NCBI GenBank assembly: GCA_035403085.1
Contig: DAONEM010000018.1
Span: 1 to 41,683 of the forward strand
Reading direction: 5' to 3'
DNA length: 41,683 nucleotides
Source of the DNA: JAMOAD01 sp023621955
GTDB lineage: Bacteria; Acidobacteriota; Aminicenantia; JAMOAD01
Shown: positions 16,606 through 24,751 of the stretch, one piece after another
How the letters are laid out: every line of letters begins with the position of its first letter
Position numbering within the stretch: position 1 is the first letter of the stretch
Notes under the pieces: generated by a model
What the model was told of the DNA's origin: nothing
Seen by the model: only the letters and a program-made list of their open reading frames with translations
Databases searched by the model: none
Position numbers and translations under genes: made by a program

Positions 16606-17110
16606 GGTTTTCCTCCTTCTTGACGATCTCCTCAATGACAGCCAGGGCCTTCTCGGGGGTCATCTGACCGTAGACATCCTCGTTGACGACCATGACCGGG
16701 GCCAAACCGCACGCTCCCAAGCAGGAAACGATTTCCACCGTGAAAAGGAAATCGGCGGTCGTGTTCTTGCTCTCTGTAAGGGAGAGACGTTTTCTGACGG
16801 CATCGATGACGCCGTTCGACTTTTTCACGTGACAGGCTGTCCCGTCACAGAACTTGACGACATACTTTCCCTTAGGCTCCAAGGCGAAGTGGGCAAAGAA
16901 AGTGGCAACCCCGAAGACTTTGGCGGGGCTGAGCTTCAACGAGGTGGCGACGTAGGTCAAGACCTCCTCGGGAAGGTAACGATACTCGGCCTGAACTTCC
17001 TGGAGAATAGGGATAAGTTTGGAAGCCTGACGACCGTGGCGGTCGAGAATCTCGCAAACTTTCTCGAACCTCCGAAAGTGAAGGGCGTTGCTGGGAGAAA
17101 GAGATGACAT
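16592..17110 (-). CDS. hydC: Trimeric hydrogenase subunit HydC (NuoE-like)
   Basis: This 172-residue NuoE-type protein carries a thioredoxin-like [2Fe-2S] cluster bound by FCDGTACHV and VSCLGACGLAP (C-x4-C and C-x3-C). It passes electrons within the HydABC complex. An N-terminal helical region resembling NuoE precedes it. The ATG has AAGGAGG upstream and begins 11 nt after rex. Confidence 0.94.
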   Translation of the reverse strand: MSSLSPSNALHFRRFEKVCEILDRHGRQASKLIPILQEVQAEYRYLPEEVLTYVATSLKLSPAKVFGVATFFAHFALEPKGKYVVKFCDGTACHVKKSNGVIDAVRKRLSLTESKNTTADFLFTVEIVSCLGACGLAPVMVVNEDVYGQMTPEKALAVIEEIVKKEENHGAL

Positions 17111-17121
17111 ATGATGCCTCC

Positions 17122-17778
17122 TTATTTATGAAGGTCCTGGAGTTCGGTGGCGCCCATTTTTTTAATGAGAATCGCCAGGGAAGCCACCATATCCTCCTGA
17201 TGAACATAGACGTCTTGGGGAACGTTAAGGGCCGCGGGAGCGAAGTTCCATATCCCTTTGATGCCCGCTTCGACCATGAGGTCGGCGACCTGTTGGGCAT
17301 TCTGGGAGGGGACTGTCAAGAGACCAAGTTTCACGTGCATCCGTTTGACGAGATCGACCAGCTTCGTCACGGGAAGGATCTCCTTCCCCCGGATGGTTGT
17401 TCCTATCTTCTTGGGGTCGTTATCGAAGGCGACGACGATATCGAAGCGACAGTTCAGAAACCCCTCGTATCCGAGGAGAGAGGAACCCAGGGCTCCGCAT
17501 CCAACGAGGATTCCCTCGCCCAGCGTCTTCCAGCCCAGGAAGGTTTCGATCCCCTCAAGAAGCTCGGAAATATTGAACCCGTTCTTCGGTTTTCCGGCGA
17601 CTCCCGTGGAGGCCAAATCTTTTCTGACCTGTACAGGATCGAGGTTCAGAGTGTCGGCTATGGTTTGGGAAGAGACATATTCCTCTCCGTTCTGCTTCAG
17701 GAGAGTGAGAAGATGGTGGTAGGTCGGAAGCCTGCGGAGCAAAGGCACTGGGACTTTTTCGATAACATCGTTTCTCAT
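17122..17778 (-). CDS. rex: Redox-sensing transcriptional repressor Rex
   Basis: This 218-residue repressor senses the NADH/NAD+ ratio and is released from DNA when NADH is high. The N-terminal winged helix contains VSSQTIADTLNLDPVQVRKDL and the characteristic GVAGKPKNGF wing. The Rossmann domain shows ILVGCGALGSSLLGYEGF and FDNDPKKIGTTIRG. The ATG at 17778 follows GAGGAGG, and an open extension to 17811 lacks such a site and would run into the promoter. Rex heads the operon it probably regulates (hydC, hydB, hydA, hydS, phosphatase), consistent with its role in fermentative H2 metabolism. Confidence 0.95.
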   Translation of the reverse strand: MRNDVIEKVPVPLLRRLPTYHHLLTLLKQNGEEYVSSQTIADTLNLDPVQVRKDLASTGVAGKPKNGFNISELLEGIETFLGWKTLGEGILVGCGALGSSLLGYEGFLNCRFDIVVAFDNDPKKIGTTIRGKEILPVTKLVDLVKRMHVKLGLLTVPSQNAQQVADLMVEAGIKGIWNFAPAALNVPQDVYVHQEDMVASLAILIKKMGATELQDLHK

Positions 17779-17790
17779 GTTCGCCTCCTC

Positions 17791-17839
17791 GTATCGATTA
17801 AACCATATCAATAATACTATATCGATACATAAAGGTCAA
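17791..17839 (-). promoter_or_regulatory. Sigma70-type promoter of the rex-hyd operon with flanking inverted repeat
   Basis: On the minus strand, TTGACC (17834-17839), a 17-nt spacer and TATTAT (17811-17816) form a good promoter about 30 nt before the rex start. An 8-bp perfect inverted repeat, GTATCGAT at 17791-17798 and ATCGATAC at 17821-17828, brackets the -10 and could be an operator. It does not match the usual Rex consensus. Confidence 0.7.
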
Positions 17840-17866
17840 GCTTGAAGGCGTTTAACAGAAGCCCTT

Positions 17867-19075
17867 CTACCTGTTTTCGCCGAAAGGCTCCATGACGCGG
17901 TCAAGCAACCCCTGAACCTTCGAAAGGAGAACCCCATAGTTGGTGATCTCCACCCCCCTTCTGCGACACTCTTCGATCCGGCGCAACATCTCCCGACGGG
18001 TCAGCATACACCCGCCGCATTGGACGACCAGGGAGTACTCCTCCAAACTCTCCGGGAAATCCATACCCTGAGCGAAATCGAAACGGAGGGAGAGGCCCGT
18101 GTACTGCCGAATCCACCTGGGAATCTTCACCCTCCCGATGTCGTCCGCCTGTTGGTGGTGGGAGCAGGCCTCGGCGATAAGGACGGCGTCGCCGCTCTTC
18201 AACCTGTCCAGAACCTCCGCCCCCTTAGCGAAGGCGGAGAGCTCCCCCTTGTAGCGGGCCATAAGGATCGAGAAGGTAGTCATCTTCACGCTTTCCGGCA
18301 GGTCCCCCGCCACCTTCAGGACCGCTTGGGAATCGGTGATGACCAAGGAAATCTCCTCCCCTAGACTCTCAACAACCCTCTCCAGTTCCCTCTCCTTGAC
18401 CACAACGGCCAAGGCGTCCTGGTCGAGGAGATCTCTCAGAACCTGCACCTGGGGGAGAATCAGCCTCCCCTTCGGGGCGGCCAGATCGATGGGAACGACC
18501 AGGACAACCCATTGACCCGCCTCGACGAGATCCCCTACCAGAGGATTTTCCCGGACGTACTCGGAGGGAACCAGGGAGACCATGGCCTCCTTGACCTCTC
18601 GGACCCCCCTCCCCTCCAGGGCCGAGACCCTCAGGCAGGTGATTCCGTTGGCCCTGCAGAACTCCTCGGCTTCCGCCGGAGGAAGCGCAATGTCCCCCTT
18701 GTTGAAGGCCACAAGGACCGGTATCTTACGACTCTTCAAGTCCGCCAGGAGTCTCCGGTCTCCATCGCTCAGCCCGGTCTGGTCGGCGACGAAGAGGGTG
18801 ATGTCCGACCTCCAGAGAACCTTGAGACTCCGCTTGACCCTCTCCGCCCCCAAGGAGGAGAGATCGTCCAGGCCGGCGGTGTCCACGAAGGTCACCGGTC
18901 CCAGGGGGAGAAGTTCATAGCTCTTGTCCACAGGATCGGTGGTCGTCCCCGGTTCCGGAGAGACGATGGAGATCTCTTGCCCGGTGAGGGCGTTGATCAG
19001 TGAAGACTTGCCGGTGTTCGTTCTTCCCGCCAAGGCGATGATGAGCCTCTCGCCCCGAGGCGCAGTCGTGTTCAT
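17867..19075 (-). CDS. hydF: [FeFe]-hydrogenase maturation GTPase HydF
   Basis: This 402-residue GTPase is the scaffold on which the 2Fe subcluster of the H-cluster is assembled before transfer to HydA. GTPase motifs are GRTNTGKSS (P-loop), DTAG (G3) and NKGD (G4). The Fe-S site is visible as EACSHHQ followed by CGGC, matching the family CxHx(n)CxxC pattern. The ATG at 19075 overlaps the aspA stop as ATGA and has GGAGGAGAG before it. It is the last gene of the regulator-aspA-hydF set. Its partners HydE and HydG are not in this window. Confidence 0.95.
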   Translation of the reverse strand: MNTTAPRGERLIIALAGRTNTGKSSLINALTGQEISIVSPEPGTTTDPVDKSYELLPLGPVTFVDTAGLDDLSSLGAERVKRSLKVLWRSDITLFVADQTGLSDGDRRLLADLKSRKIPVLVAFNKGDIALPPAEAEEFCRANGITCLRVSALEGRGVREVKEAMVSLVPSEYVRENPLVGDLVEAGQWVVLVVPIDLAAPKGRLILPQVQVLRDLLDQDALAVVVKERELERVVESLGEEISLVITDSQAVLKVAGDLPESVKMTTFSILMARYKGELSAFAKGAEVLDRLKSGDAVLIAEACSHHQQADDIGRVKIPRWIRQYTGLSLRFDFAQGMDFPESLEEYSLVVQCGGCMLTRREMLRRIEECRRRGVEITNYGVLLSKVQGLLDRVMEPFGENR

Positions 19076-20448
19076 CTCTCCTCCGTGAAACCCAGCCTCG
19101 TGAGGTTCTCGGGAGAGGTCAGATCCCTCCACTCCTCTTCGCTCACAAGTCCCAGGGCGACGACACGCTCCCCTACCGTCTCCCCCCTCTCCTCCGCCTC
19201 TTTGAGAACCTTCTCCACCCCATGGTACCCCAGTTTGGGAAGAAGAAGGTAGGCCAACGTGCGACTCTTCTCCAGAAGCTCACGGCACCGTTTCCCGTCG
19301 AAGACCATCCCCTCCACGCAAAGTGTCCTCAGAGTCTTGCACCCACGGGAGAGGATCTCGAGAGATTCCAGAAGGGTGAAGGCGATCAGCGGGAGGTAGG
19401 GGTTGAGTTCCAGCTGTCCCAGAGAGGCCGCGGCGGTGATGACCTGATCGTTTCCCATGACCCGGAGGGCGACCTGGCCCACCGCCTCGGGGATGACCGG
19501 GTTGACCTTGCCCGGCATCACCGTGGACCCGGGCTGGCGCTGGGGCAGAAGAAGCTCCCCCAACCCTCCCTGGGGGCCGCTGGCAAGGAGCCTCATGTCG
19601 GAGGTGATCTTCAGGAGGTTGGAGCCTAGGGTCTTGAGAATCCCGGAAACCTCGACGAAGGGGTCCAGGTTCTGGGTCGCCTCGACAAGGTTTTCGGAGC
19701 GGGAGAGGTTGAGACCGGTAAGCTCCTTGAGGCGGAGAGAGACCCTGAAGATATACTCCCTGGGAGCCCCCAACCCTGTCCCGACTGCGGTTCCCCCGAG
19801 GTTGACCGTCTTGAGCCGCTCCCGACACTTAAAAATCCGCCACCTGTCCCTGGCAAAGGCCTCCGCCCAGGCGGCGATCTCCAACCCCGTGGTCAGGGGA
19901 ACCGCGTCCTGGAGTTGGGTCCTTCCCAACTTGACCACACCGGCTTCCCGGGTCTCGACCCTCTGCAAAGCCTCCTGCAACCCCGCGATCTCACTCTCCA
20001 ACTCCTTGAGTCGGAAGAGGGAAGCCACTCTGAGGGCTGTCGGGTAGACATCGTTGGTGGACTGGTGAAGGTTCACCTCCTCCAGGGGAGAGACCGGTGC
20101 CCCGAGAAGGGCTTCGGCCCGCCGGGCCAAGACCTCGTTGACGTTCATGTGGGTCGAGGTCCCCGCCCCTCCTTGGAAAGGGTCGACCACGAAGTGCTCC
20201 CGGTGCTTTCCTTCGAGGACCTCGTCGCAGGCCTGGAGGATGGCCCTGCCCTTAGGTTCCTCAAGGTAGCCCAACTCCAGGTTGGTGAGGGCGGCGGCCT
20301 TCTTGACGAAGACCATGGCCTCGACGAAGAGAGGGGAGACCCGGTAGGGGGAGATCGAGAAGTTCTCCATCGCCCTGAGCGTCTGTACCCCGTAGAGAAC
20401 GCCCTCCGGGAGATCCCTCGCGCCGAGCAGGTCCTCTTCCCTTCTCAC
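19072..20448 (-). CDS. aspA: Aspartate ammonia-lyase (aspartase)
   Basis: This protein of about 458 residues deaminates aspartate to fumarate and ammonia. The fumarase/aspartase signature GSTVMPGKVNP is intact, as are GGAGTSTHMNVNE and HQSTNDVYPTA. It sits inside a hydrogenase maturation gene set, an association also known from other anaerobes (aspA between hyd genes). The ammonia produced might serve the H-cluster dithiomethylamine bridge, or the linkage may only be co-regulation; that is inference. I chose the GTG at 20448, which overlaps the upstream stop as GTGA and has GGGTGG before it. A GTG at 20460 is an alternative. Confidence 0.92.
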   Translation of the reverse strand: MRREEDLLGARDLPEGVLYGVQTLRAMENFSISPYRVSPLFVEAMVFVKKAAALTNLELGYLEEPKGRAILQACDEVLEGKHREHFVVDPFQGGAGTSTHMNVNEVLARRAEALLGAPVSPLEEVNLHQSTNDVYPTALRVASLFRLKELESEIAGLQEALQRVETREAGVVKLGRTQLQDAVPLTTGLEIAAWAEAFARDRWRIFKCRERLKTVNLGGTAVGTGLGAPREYIFRVSLRLKELTGLNLSRSENLVEATQNLDPFVEVSGILKTLGSNLLKITSDMRLLASGPQGGLGELLLPQRQPGSTVMPGKVNPVIPEAVGQVALRVMGNDQVITAAASLGQLELNPYLPLIAFTLLESLEILSRGCKTLRTLCVEGMVFDGKRCRELLEKSRTLAYLLLPKLGYHGVEKVLKEAEERGETVGERVVALGLVSEEEWRDLTSPENLTRLGFTEER

Positions 20449-20750
20449 GGTTCCACCCACTGGGAGGTACCCTCTTTGAAGAGAAGGCTCTTGACTTCGA
20501 CTCCGGGGATCTTCCCCAGCTTTCCGGAGAGGGCTCCGAGAGTGTCCGTAGAACCCTCGAAGAGGATGGCGATGAAGTTTCTGGCGGGAACTTCACTCCG
20601 GCAGGGAACACCCAGACGCCCTCTCAGGTGTTCGGCATACTGGGAGAGAAGGTTGTTGACTGCGGCGACGCTCTCTGGCTGCGTAACGGACAGCCCTATG
20701 ACTCCCCAACGGAGAGCCCTCTCAGGCCTCCCCTTTCCCCTTTCCTTCAC
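20445..20750 (-). CDS. TM1266-type iron-only hydrogenase system regulator
   Basis: This 101-residue protein matches the small ACT/NikR-like family represented by Thermotoga TM1266, which is found almost only beside [FeFe]-hydrogenase maturation genes. The typical core WGVIGLSVTQPESVAAVNNLLSQY and the GVPCRSEVPARNFIAILFEG strand are present. It probably senses a small ligand, though its mechanism is not established. The GTG start follows GGAG with 7-nt spacing. It opens the TM1266-aspA-hydF set. Confidence 0.85.
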   Translation of the reverse strand: MKERGKGRPERALRWGVIGLSVTQPESVAAVNNLLSQYAEHLRGRLGVPCRSEVPARNFIAILFEGSTDTLGALSGKLGKIPGVEVKSLLFKEGTSQWVEP

Positions 20751-20807
20751 TCTTCGCTCCTCGGTTCAGCTCTCTTCCTCGCCTCAGATAGAATCAAAAG
20801 ATGCGCC

Positions 20808-20843
20808 CCGTGTCGTCCCCTTCTCAAGAAGGGGGCGACACGG
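20808..20843 (-). terminator. Strong hairpin between hydA-2 and the TM1266-type gene
   Basis: A 16-bp near-perfect stem (20808-20823 with 20828-20843, one G-U-type pair) encloses a 4-nt loop. It lies about 26 nt after the stop of the Hnd-type hydrogenase operon. On the minus strand it is followed by CATCTTTTGATTCT, which is only a weak T-tract, so it may be a terminator or attenuator, or it may protect the 3' end of the upstream mRNA. Confidence 0.6.
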
Positions 20844-20869
20844 ACAACGGCACTTCCCTAAGGGCTCAA

Positions 20870-22654
20870 TCAATGGTGATGTTTATGGGTAACCTCTTTC
20901 TGGCAACTCCCGCTCTCCTGACTCCTCTCCCAATAGTTGGTGTGGAGGAGGCTGTGGCTCTTTTCGGAGCCCGGGGCGCCGAGGAATTTCTCATAGAGTT
21001 TCTGAACACCGGCGTTCTCATGGGACAAGCGGCAAGCCATCCCACTGTCCTCTTGGTAGAGGCCCTCACCGCGTCTGGCTCTACGGGCGAAGGTGCTTCC
21101 ATAGGGCTGTCCGCCGCCGCCGACGCATCCGCCGGGGCAGGCCATGATCTCGATGAAGCCGTACTCCGTCTTCCCGGTGGCCTTGATCTGCTCGCGGACC
21201 TTGTTCAGCAACTCTCTGGCGTTTCCGAGACCGTGGGCAACGGCAACCTTGATCTTGAGGCCGTCGATGTCGACTTCGGCCTCTTTGATCCAGTTCATCC
21301 CCCTGACGCCTTTGACGTCCAAGTTGGTCAGGTTCTTCCCAGTCACCAGGAAGTAGGCGGAACGGATGGCAGCCTCCATGACGCCGCCGGTGGCGCCGAA
21401 GATGGTTCCGGCTCCGGTGTACTGGCCCATCAACTCGTCGGCCTTCCCTTCGGGGAGGTTCTTGAAGTCGATCCCCGATTCTTTGATCATCCGGACAAAT
21501 TCCCGGGTCGTCAGAACGTTGTCCACGTCCTGGAAACCGGAATCTCTCATCTCCGGCCTTCTCGCCTCAAACTTCTTGGCGGTGCAGGGCATGATGGAGA
21601 CGCTGACGATCTTGCTGGGGTCGATGGAGTTCTCCTTAGCGAAGTAGGTCTTCACCAGGGTTCCGAACATCTGCTGAGGAGACTTGCAGGTGGAGACGAA
21701 CTCCGCCATGTCGGGGAAGTAGGTCTCCATAAACTTGATCCACCCGGGAGAGCAGGAGGTGATCAGGGGGAGCGGCCCACCGGCCTTGATCCTTCTCACC
21801 AGTTCCGTCCCCTCTTCCATGATGGTCAGGTCGGCGCTGAAGTTGGTGTCGAAGACATAGTCGAAGCCGATCTGTTTCAGGGCGGCGTACATCTTCCCTA
21901 CCGTCACGTCCCCGGGTTCCATGCCGAACTCCTCGGCAAGGCTGACCCGGATGGCCGGAGCCTCCTGGACAACCACGATCTTCTCGGGATCGAGAATGGC
22001 GTCCCAAACCTGTTCGACTTCGCTGACCTCCCGGAGGGCGCCGGTGGGACAGAAGGCTGTACACTGGCCACAGTTCACGCAGGCGCTGTGACCGAGACCC
22101 TCCCGGAAGAAGGTGTTAACGTTGACCTCGATGCCTCTGTCGACAAAGTTGATGGCGTTGACGGTCTGGACATCGTTACAAACCGTGATACAACGTCCGC
22201 AGGCGATACACTTTTTAGGATCTCTCGCCACGGAAACGCTTGTCTGATCGAGCTCTTCATCGCCGACGATTTTGGCGAAGCGGTTCATATCCACGCCCAT
22301 GTTGTTGGCCAGGTCCTGAAGTTCACACTTGCCGTTGGAGGCGCAGGTGGGGCACTGAACATCATGGTTGGAGAGGATCAGCTCGACCAGGGTCTTTCTA
22401 TACTCACGAAGCTTTTTACTCTGGGTCTTGACGACGATCCCTTCTGAAACCGGGGTACAGCAGGCTCTCTTGGGCACAGGGCTCTTTTCGACATCAACGA
22501 CGCAGATGCCGCAGGAGGCGGTGGGCTTCAGATCGGGGTGGTAACAGAGGGTGGGAATATGGATGCCCAGTTGTTTGGCGGCATCCAAAATCGTTGTCCC
22601 ATCGGGGACGACTATCGTTTTACCGTCGATGACGACGTTTACCGTTTTCGGCAT
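20870..22654 (-). CDS. hndD: [FeFe]-hydrogenase catalytic subunit, HndD type
   Basis: This 594-residue subunit has the N-terminal [2Fe-2S] domain (Cys37, 48, 51 and a 65/66 Cys pair). It also has the His-Cys cluster (His97, Cys101, 104, 110), two [4Fe-4S] motifs (Cys149-159, 192-202) and the H-cluster domain. The H-cluster L1 motif reads TSCSPGW (Cys301, Ser302) instead of TSCCPGW, so a residue that usually ligates the [4Fe-4S] part of the H-cluster is Ser. MPCTAKK (Cys357) and MACPGGC (Cys506, 510) are normal. It has no C-terminal [2Fe-2S] domain and ends in HKHHH. It is the last gene of the Hnd-type operon. Confidence 0.94.
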   Translation of the reverse strand: MPKTVNVVIDGKTIVVPDGTTILDAAKQLGIHIPTLCYHPDLKPTASCGICVVDVEKSPVPKRACCTPVSEGIVVKTQSKKLREYRKTLVELILSNHDVQCPTCASNGKCELQDLANNMGVDMNRFAKIVGDEELDQTSVSVARDPKKCIACGRCITVCNDVQTVNAINFVDRGIEVNVNTFFREGLGHSACVNCGQCTAFCPTGALREVSEVEQVWDAILDPEKIVVVQEAPAIRVSLAEEFGMEPGDVTVGKMYAALKQIGFDYVFDTNFSADLTIMEEGTELVRRIKAGGPLPLITSCSPGWIKFMETYFPDMAEFVSTCKSPQQMFGTLVKTYFAKENSIDPSKIVSVSIMPCTAKKFEARRPEMRDSGFQDVDNVLTTREFVRMIKESGIDFKNLPEGKADELMGQYTGAGTIFGATGGVMEAAIRSAYFLVTGKNLTNLDVKGVRGMNWIKEAEVDIDGLKIKVAVAHGLGNARELLNKVREQIKATGKTEYGFIEIMACPGGCVGGGGQPYGSTFARRARRGEGLYQEDSGMACRLSHENAGVQKLYEKFLGAPGSEKSHSLLHTNYWERSQESGSCQKEVTHKHHH

Positions 22655-22682
22655 TTCTAATGTTTCCTCCTTGCTTGCAGGG

Positions 22683-24275
22683 TTATGTTCTCTTGGGTTT
22701 ATTGAGAAATTCGCTCCGGAAATTCTCCAGAGCGCTCTTTACAGGCATGATCAACGATTGGCCCAGGGGGCAGAGAGAGGTGTTGAGCATGGTTTCGCAG
22801 AGGCTCATCATGAGTTGCAGCTCCTCCTCGGAACCGCCTCGCTCCCGGATACCGTAGCAAAGTCTCAGAAGCTGTTGGGTGCCGATTCGGCAGGGGGCGC
22901 ACTGTCCACAGGATTCGTGGGCGAAAAACTTCAGGATGGAGAAGAGCATGTCCACGATGGAGGTCTCTTCGTCCATCACGAGGATGGCGCCGGAACCGAG
23001 AACGGCCTTATTTTCTTTGAGACTCTCGAAGTCCATGGCCGAATCCAGAGCCTTGTCGGAGATGAAGACCCCGGCGGCTCCGCCTAAGAGGGCGGCCTTG
23101 AACCTCTTCCCCTGTTTGATGCCTCCCCCGTAGGAGAAGATGATCTCCCTCAGGGGTGTTCCCATCTCCACCTCTATGAGCCCGGGGAACTCCACATGGC
23201 CCAGAATGGTGAAGACTTTCGTCCCGGGACACTTCTCCGTGCCGAAGCCCTTAAACCAGGAGCTCCCATGGAAGACGATCTCGGGGACATTGGAAAGTGT
23301 TTCCACGTTGTTGACAAGGGTCGGCATCTGCCAAAGCCCTTTGTTGATCGGGTAGGGAGGCTTGACCCTAGGGTTTCCTCTCTTCCCTTCCAACGATTCG
23401 ATCAGGGCGGTCTCTTCGCCGCAGACATAGGCGCCGCCGCCCTTCTTTACCTCTATATCGAAGGAGAAATCCGTTCCGAGGATCTTCTCTCCGAGGAGAT
23501 TGTACTTTCGGGCCTGCTCGATGGCCTTCTCGGTCCTTTCGATCGAGAGGGTATACTCGCCGCGGATGTAGATGTAACCCTTCTGGGCGCCCACGGCATA
23601 CCCGGCCAGGATCATGGCTTCCAAAAGCTTATGGGGATCCCCTTCCAGGATGAGTCTGTCCTTGAAGGTTCCGGGCTCCCCCTCGTCGGCGTTGCAGATG
23701 ACATACTTCGTCGACCCCGGCTCCTGAGCCGCCCATTTCCACTTGAGGCCCGTGGGAAAACCGGCGCCTCCGCGGCCCCGAAGACCAGAGGCCGTGATTT
23801 CGTCGACGATCCCCTGGGGTGTGATCTTTTCGGTAAAGACCTTTTCCAAGGCCCTGTACCCGCCGGCGGCCAAGACTTCGTCGATCTCCTCGGGGTTGAT
23901 CTTCCAAGCCTTGTCCAGAACGATCCGGCTCTGTTCCTTTCGGGCGCCCATGTCGTGGAAGGCCTTCGTCCCTCCGCTCAGTTCAGCCGCGGAGTGCTCT
24001 AATGCCTTGGCGATACGACCCTTCACGAGGTGTTCCTCCACAAGGAGGGGGATGTCGCCCTCGGAAACGTTGTAGTAATAGATTCGATCGGGGTAGATGA
24101 CAAGGATGACACCCTTGCCGATGATCCCGACGGTGCCGCTCTCGAGAACCTTCACCTCTTGGGAGAGGTTCCGCTTCTCCAGCTCTTTCTCCAGAGCCTT
24201 CTTGACGCTGTAGACTCCGGCCTGGACGGTGCTTTCGTCGATAGGGACCAGGATATGGGTTCGGAAAAGGCTCAT
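22683..24275 (-). CDS. NuoF-like flavoprotein with a cysteine-free N-terminal domain
   Basis: This 530-residue second NuoF paralog has an intact NADH/FMN core: GLRGRGGAGFPTG (164-176), CNADEGEPGTFKDR (194-207) and GAYVCGEETALIESLEGKRG. The [4Fe-4S] site ESCGQCAPCR with a later Cys502 is also intact. Its N-terminal thioredoxin-like domain (residues 1-90) has no Cys at all, so the usual [2Fe-2S] cluster cannot form there. It also lacks the C-terminal ferredoxin domain of HndC. It overlaps the upstream NuoE gene by ATGA. It may be a structural or second NADH-binding subunit of an enlarged complex, or serve another dehydrogenase such as formate dehydrogenase. Confidence 0.85.
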   Translation of the reverse strand: MSLFRTHILVPIDESTVQAGVYSVKKALEKELEKRNLSQEVKVLESGTVGIIGKGVILVIYPDRIYYYNVSEGDIPLLVEEHLVKGRIAKALEHSAAELSGGTKAFHDMGARKEQSRIVLDKAWKINPEEIDEVLAAGGYRALEKVFTEKITPQGIVDEITASGLRGRGGAGFPTGLKWKWAAQEPGSTKYVICNADEGEPGTFKDRLILEGDPHKLLEAMILAGYAVGAQKGYIYIRGEYTLSIERTEKAIEQARKYNLLGEKILGTDFSFDIEVKKGGGAYVCGEETALIESLEGKRGNPRVKPPYPINKGLWQMPTLVNNVETLSNVPEIVFHGSSWFKGFGTEKCPGTKVFTILGHVEFPGLIEVEMGTPLREIIFSYGGGIKQGKRFKAALLGGAAGVFISDKALDSAMDFESLKENKAVLGSGAILVMDEETSIVDMLFSILKFFAHESCGQCAPCRIGTQQLLRLCYGIRERGGSEEELQLMMSLCETMLNTSLCPLGQSLIMPVKSALENFRSEFLNKPKRT

Positions 24276-24730
24276 TTTTCCCTCCTTATGCTCTCGAGGA
24301 TGGAAGCAACCTTCTCCTCATCAAGGTTCCCGTAGACTCTATCGTCCACCATCATCGCCGGGGCGACACCGCAAACCCCGAGACAAGAACTCATCTCCAG
24401 GGTAAACTCGTGGTCCGGCGTTGTTTCGCCGAAATCGACCCCCAAGAGTTTCTGAAGGGTCTTTCCGACGGAAACGCCCCCCATAAGGTGACAGGCGGGG
24501 GATTGACAGAAACGGATGACATGACGGCCCCGTGGTTGCAAACTGTACATGGTGTAGAACGTCGCAACCCCGTGGACGAAGCTGAGTGGCAGATGAAAGT
24601 GATCGGCCGCAGCCCTGAGGTCCTCTTCGGTCAAATAGTGGAGCTCCCGAGCGTCCTGGAGGTCGTGAAGCAGTGCCAACAGGTTTTCGCTCTGGGGTGG
24701 GTACTTTCTTAGAATGGCGTCTCTATCCAT
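24272..24730 (-). CDS. Second NuoE-like [2Fe-2S] subunit
   Basis: This 152-residue NuoE paralog binds one [2Fe-2S] cluster through FCQSPACHL and SSCLGVCGVAP. It has the usual N-terminal helical region (LTEEDLRAAADHFHLP, then GVATFYTMYSLQPRG). The stop overlaps the start of the cysteine-free NuoF paralog, so these two form a translationally coupled pair that is likely assembled together. It differs clearly from the NuoE at the head of the operon. Confidence 0.9.
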   Translation of the reverse strand: MDRDAILRKYPPQSENLLALLHDLQDARELHYLTEEDLRAAADHFHLPLSFVHGVATFYTMYSLQPRGRHVIRFCQSPACHLMGGVSVGKTLQKLLGVDFGETTPDHEFTLEMSSCLGVCGVAPAMMVDDRVYGNLDEEKVASILESIRREK

Positions 24731-24751
24731 TCCCCCTCCTATGAAGTGGGT

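Noticed and set aside
20801..22447. 548-codon plus-strand frame opposite hndD
   Set aside because: It mirrors the hydrogenase codons and has a biased, repetitive composition, and it contains the hairpin and intergenic region.
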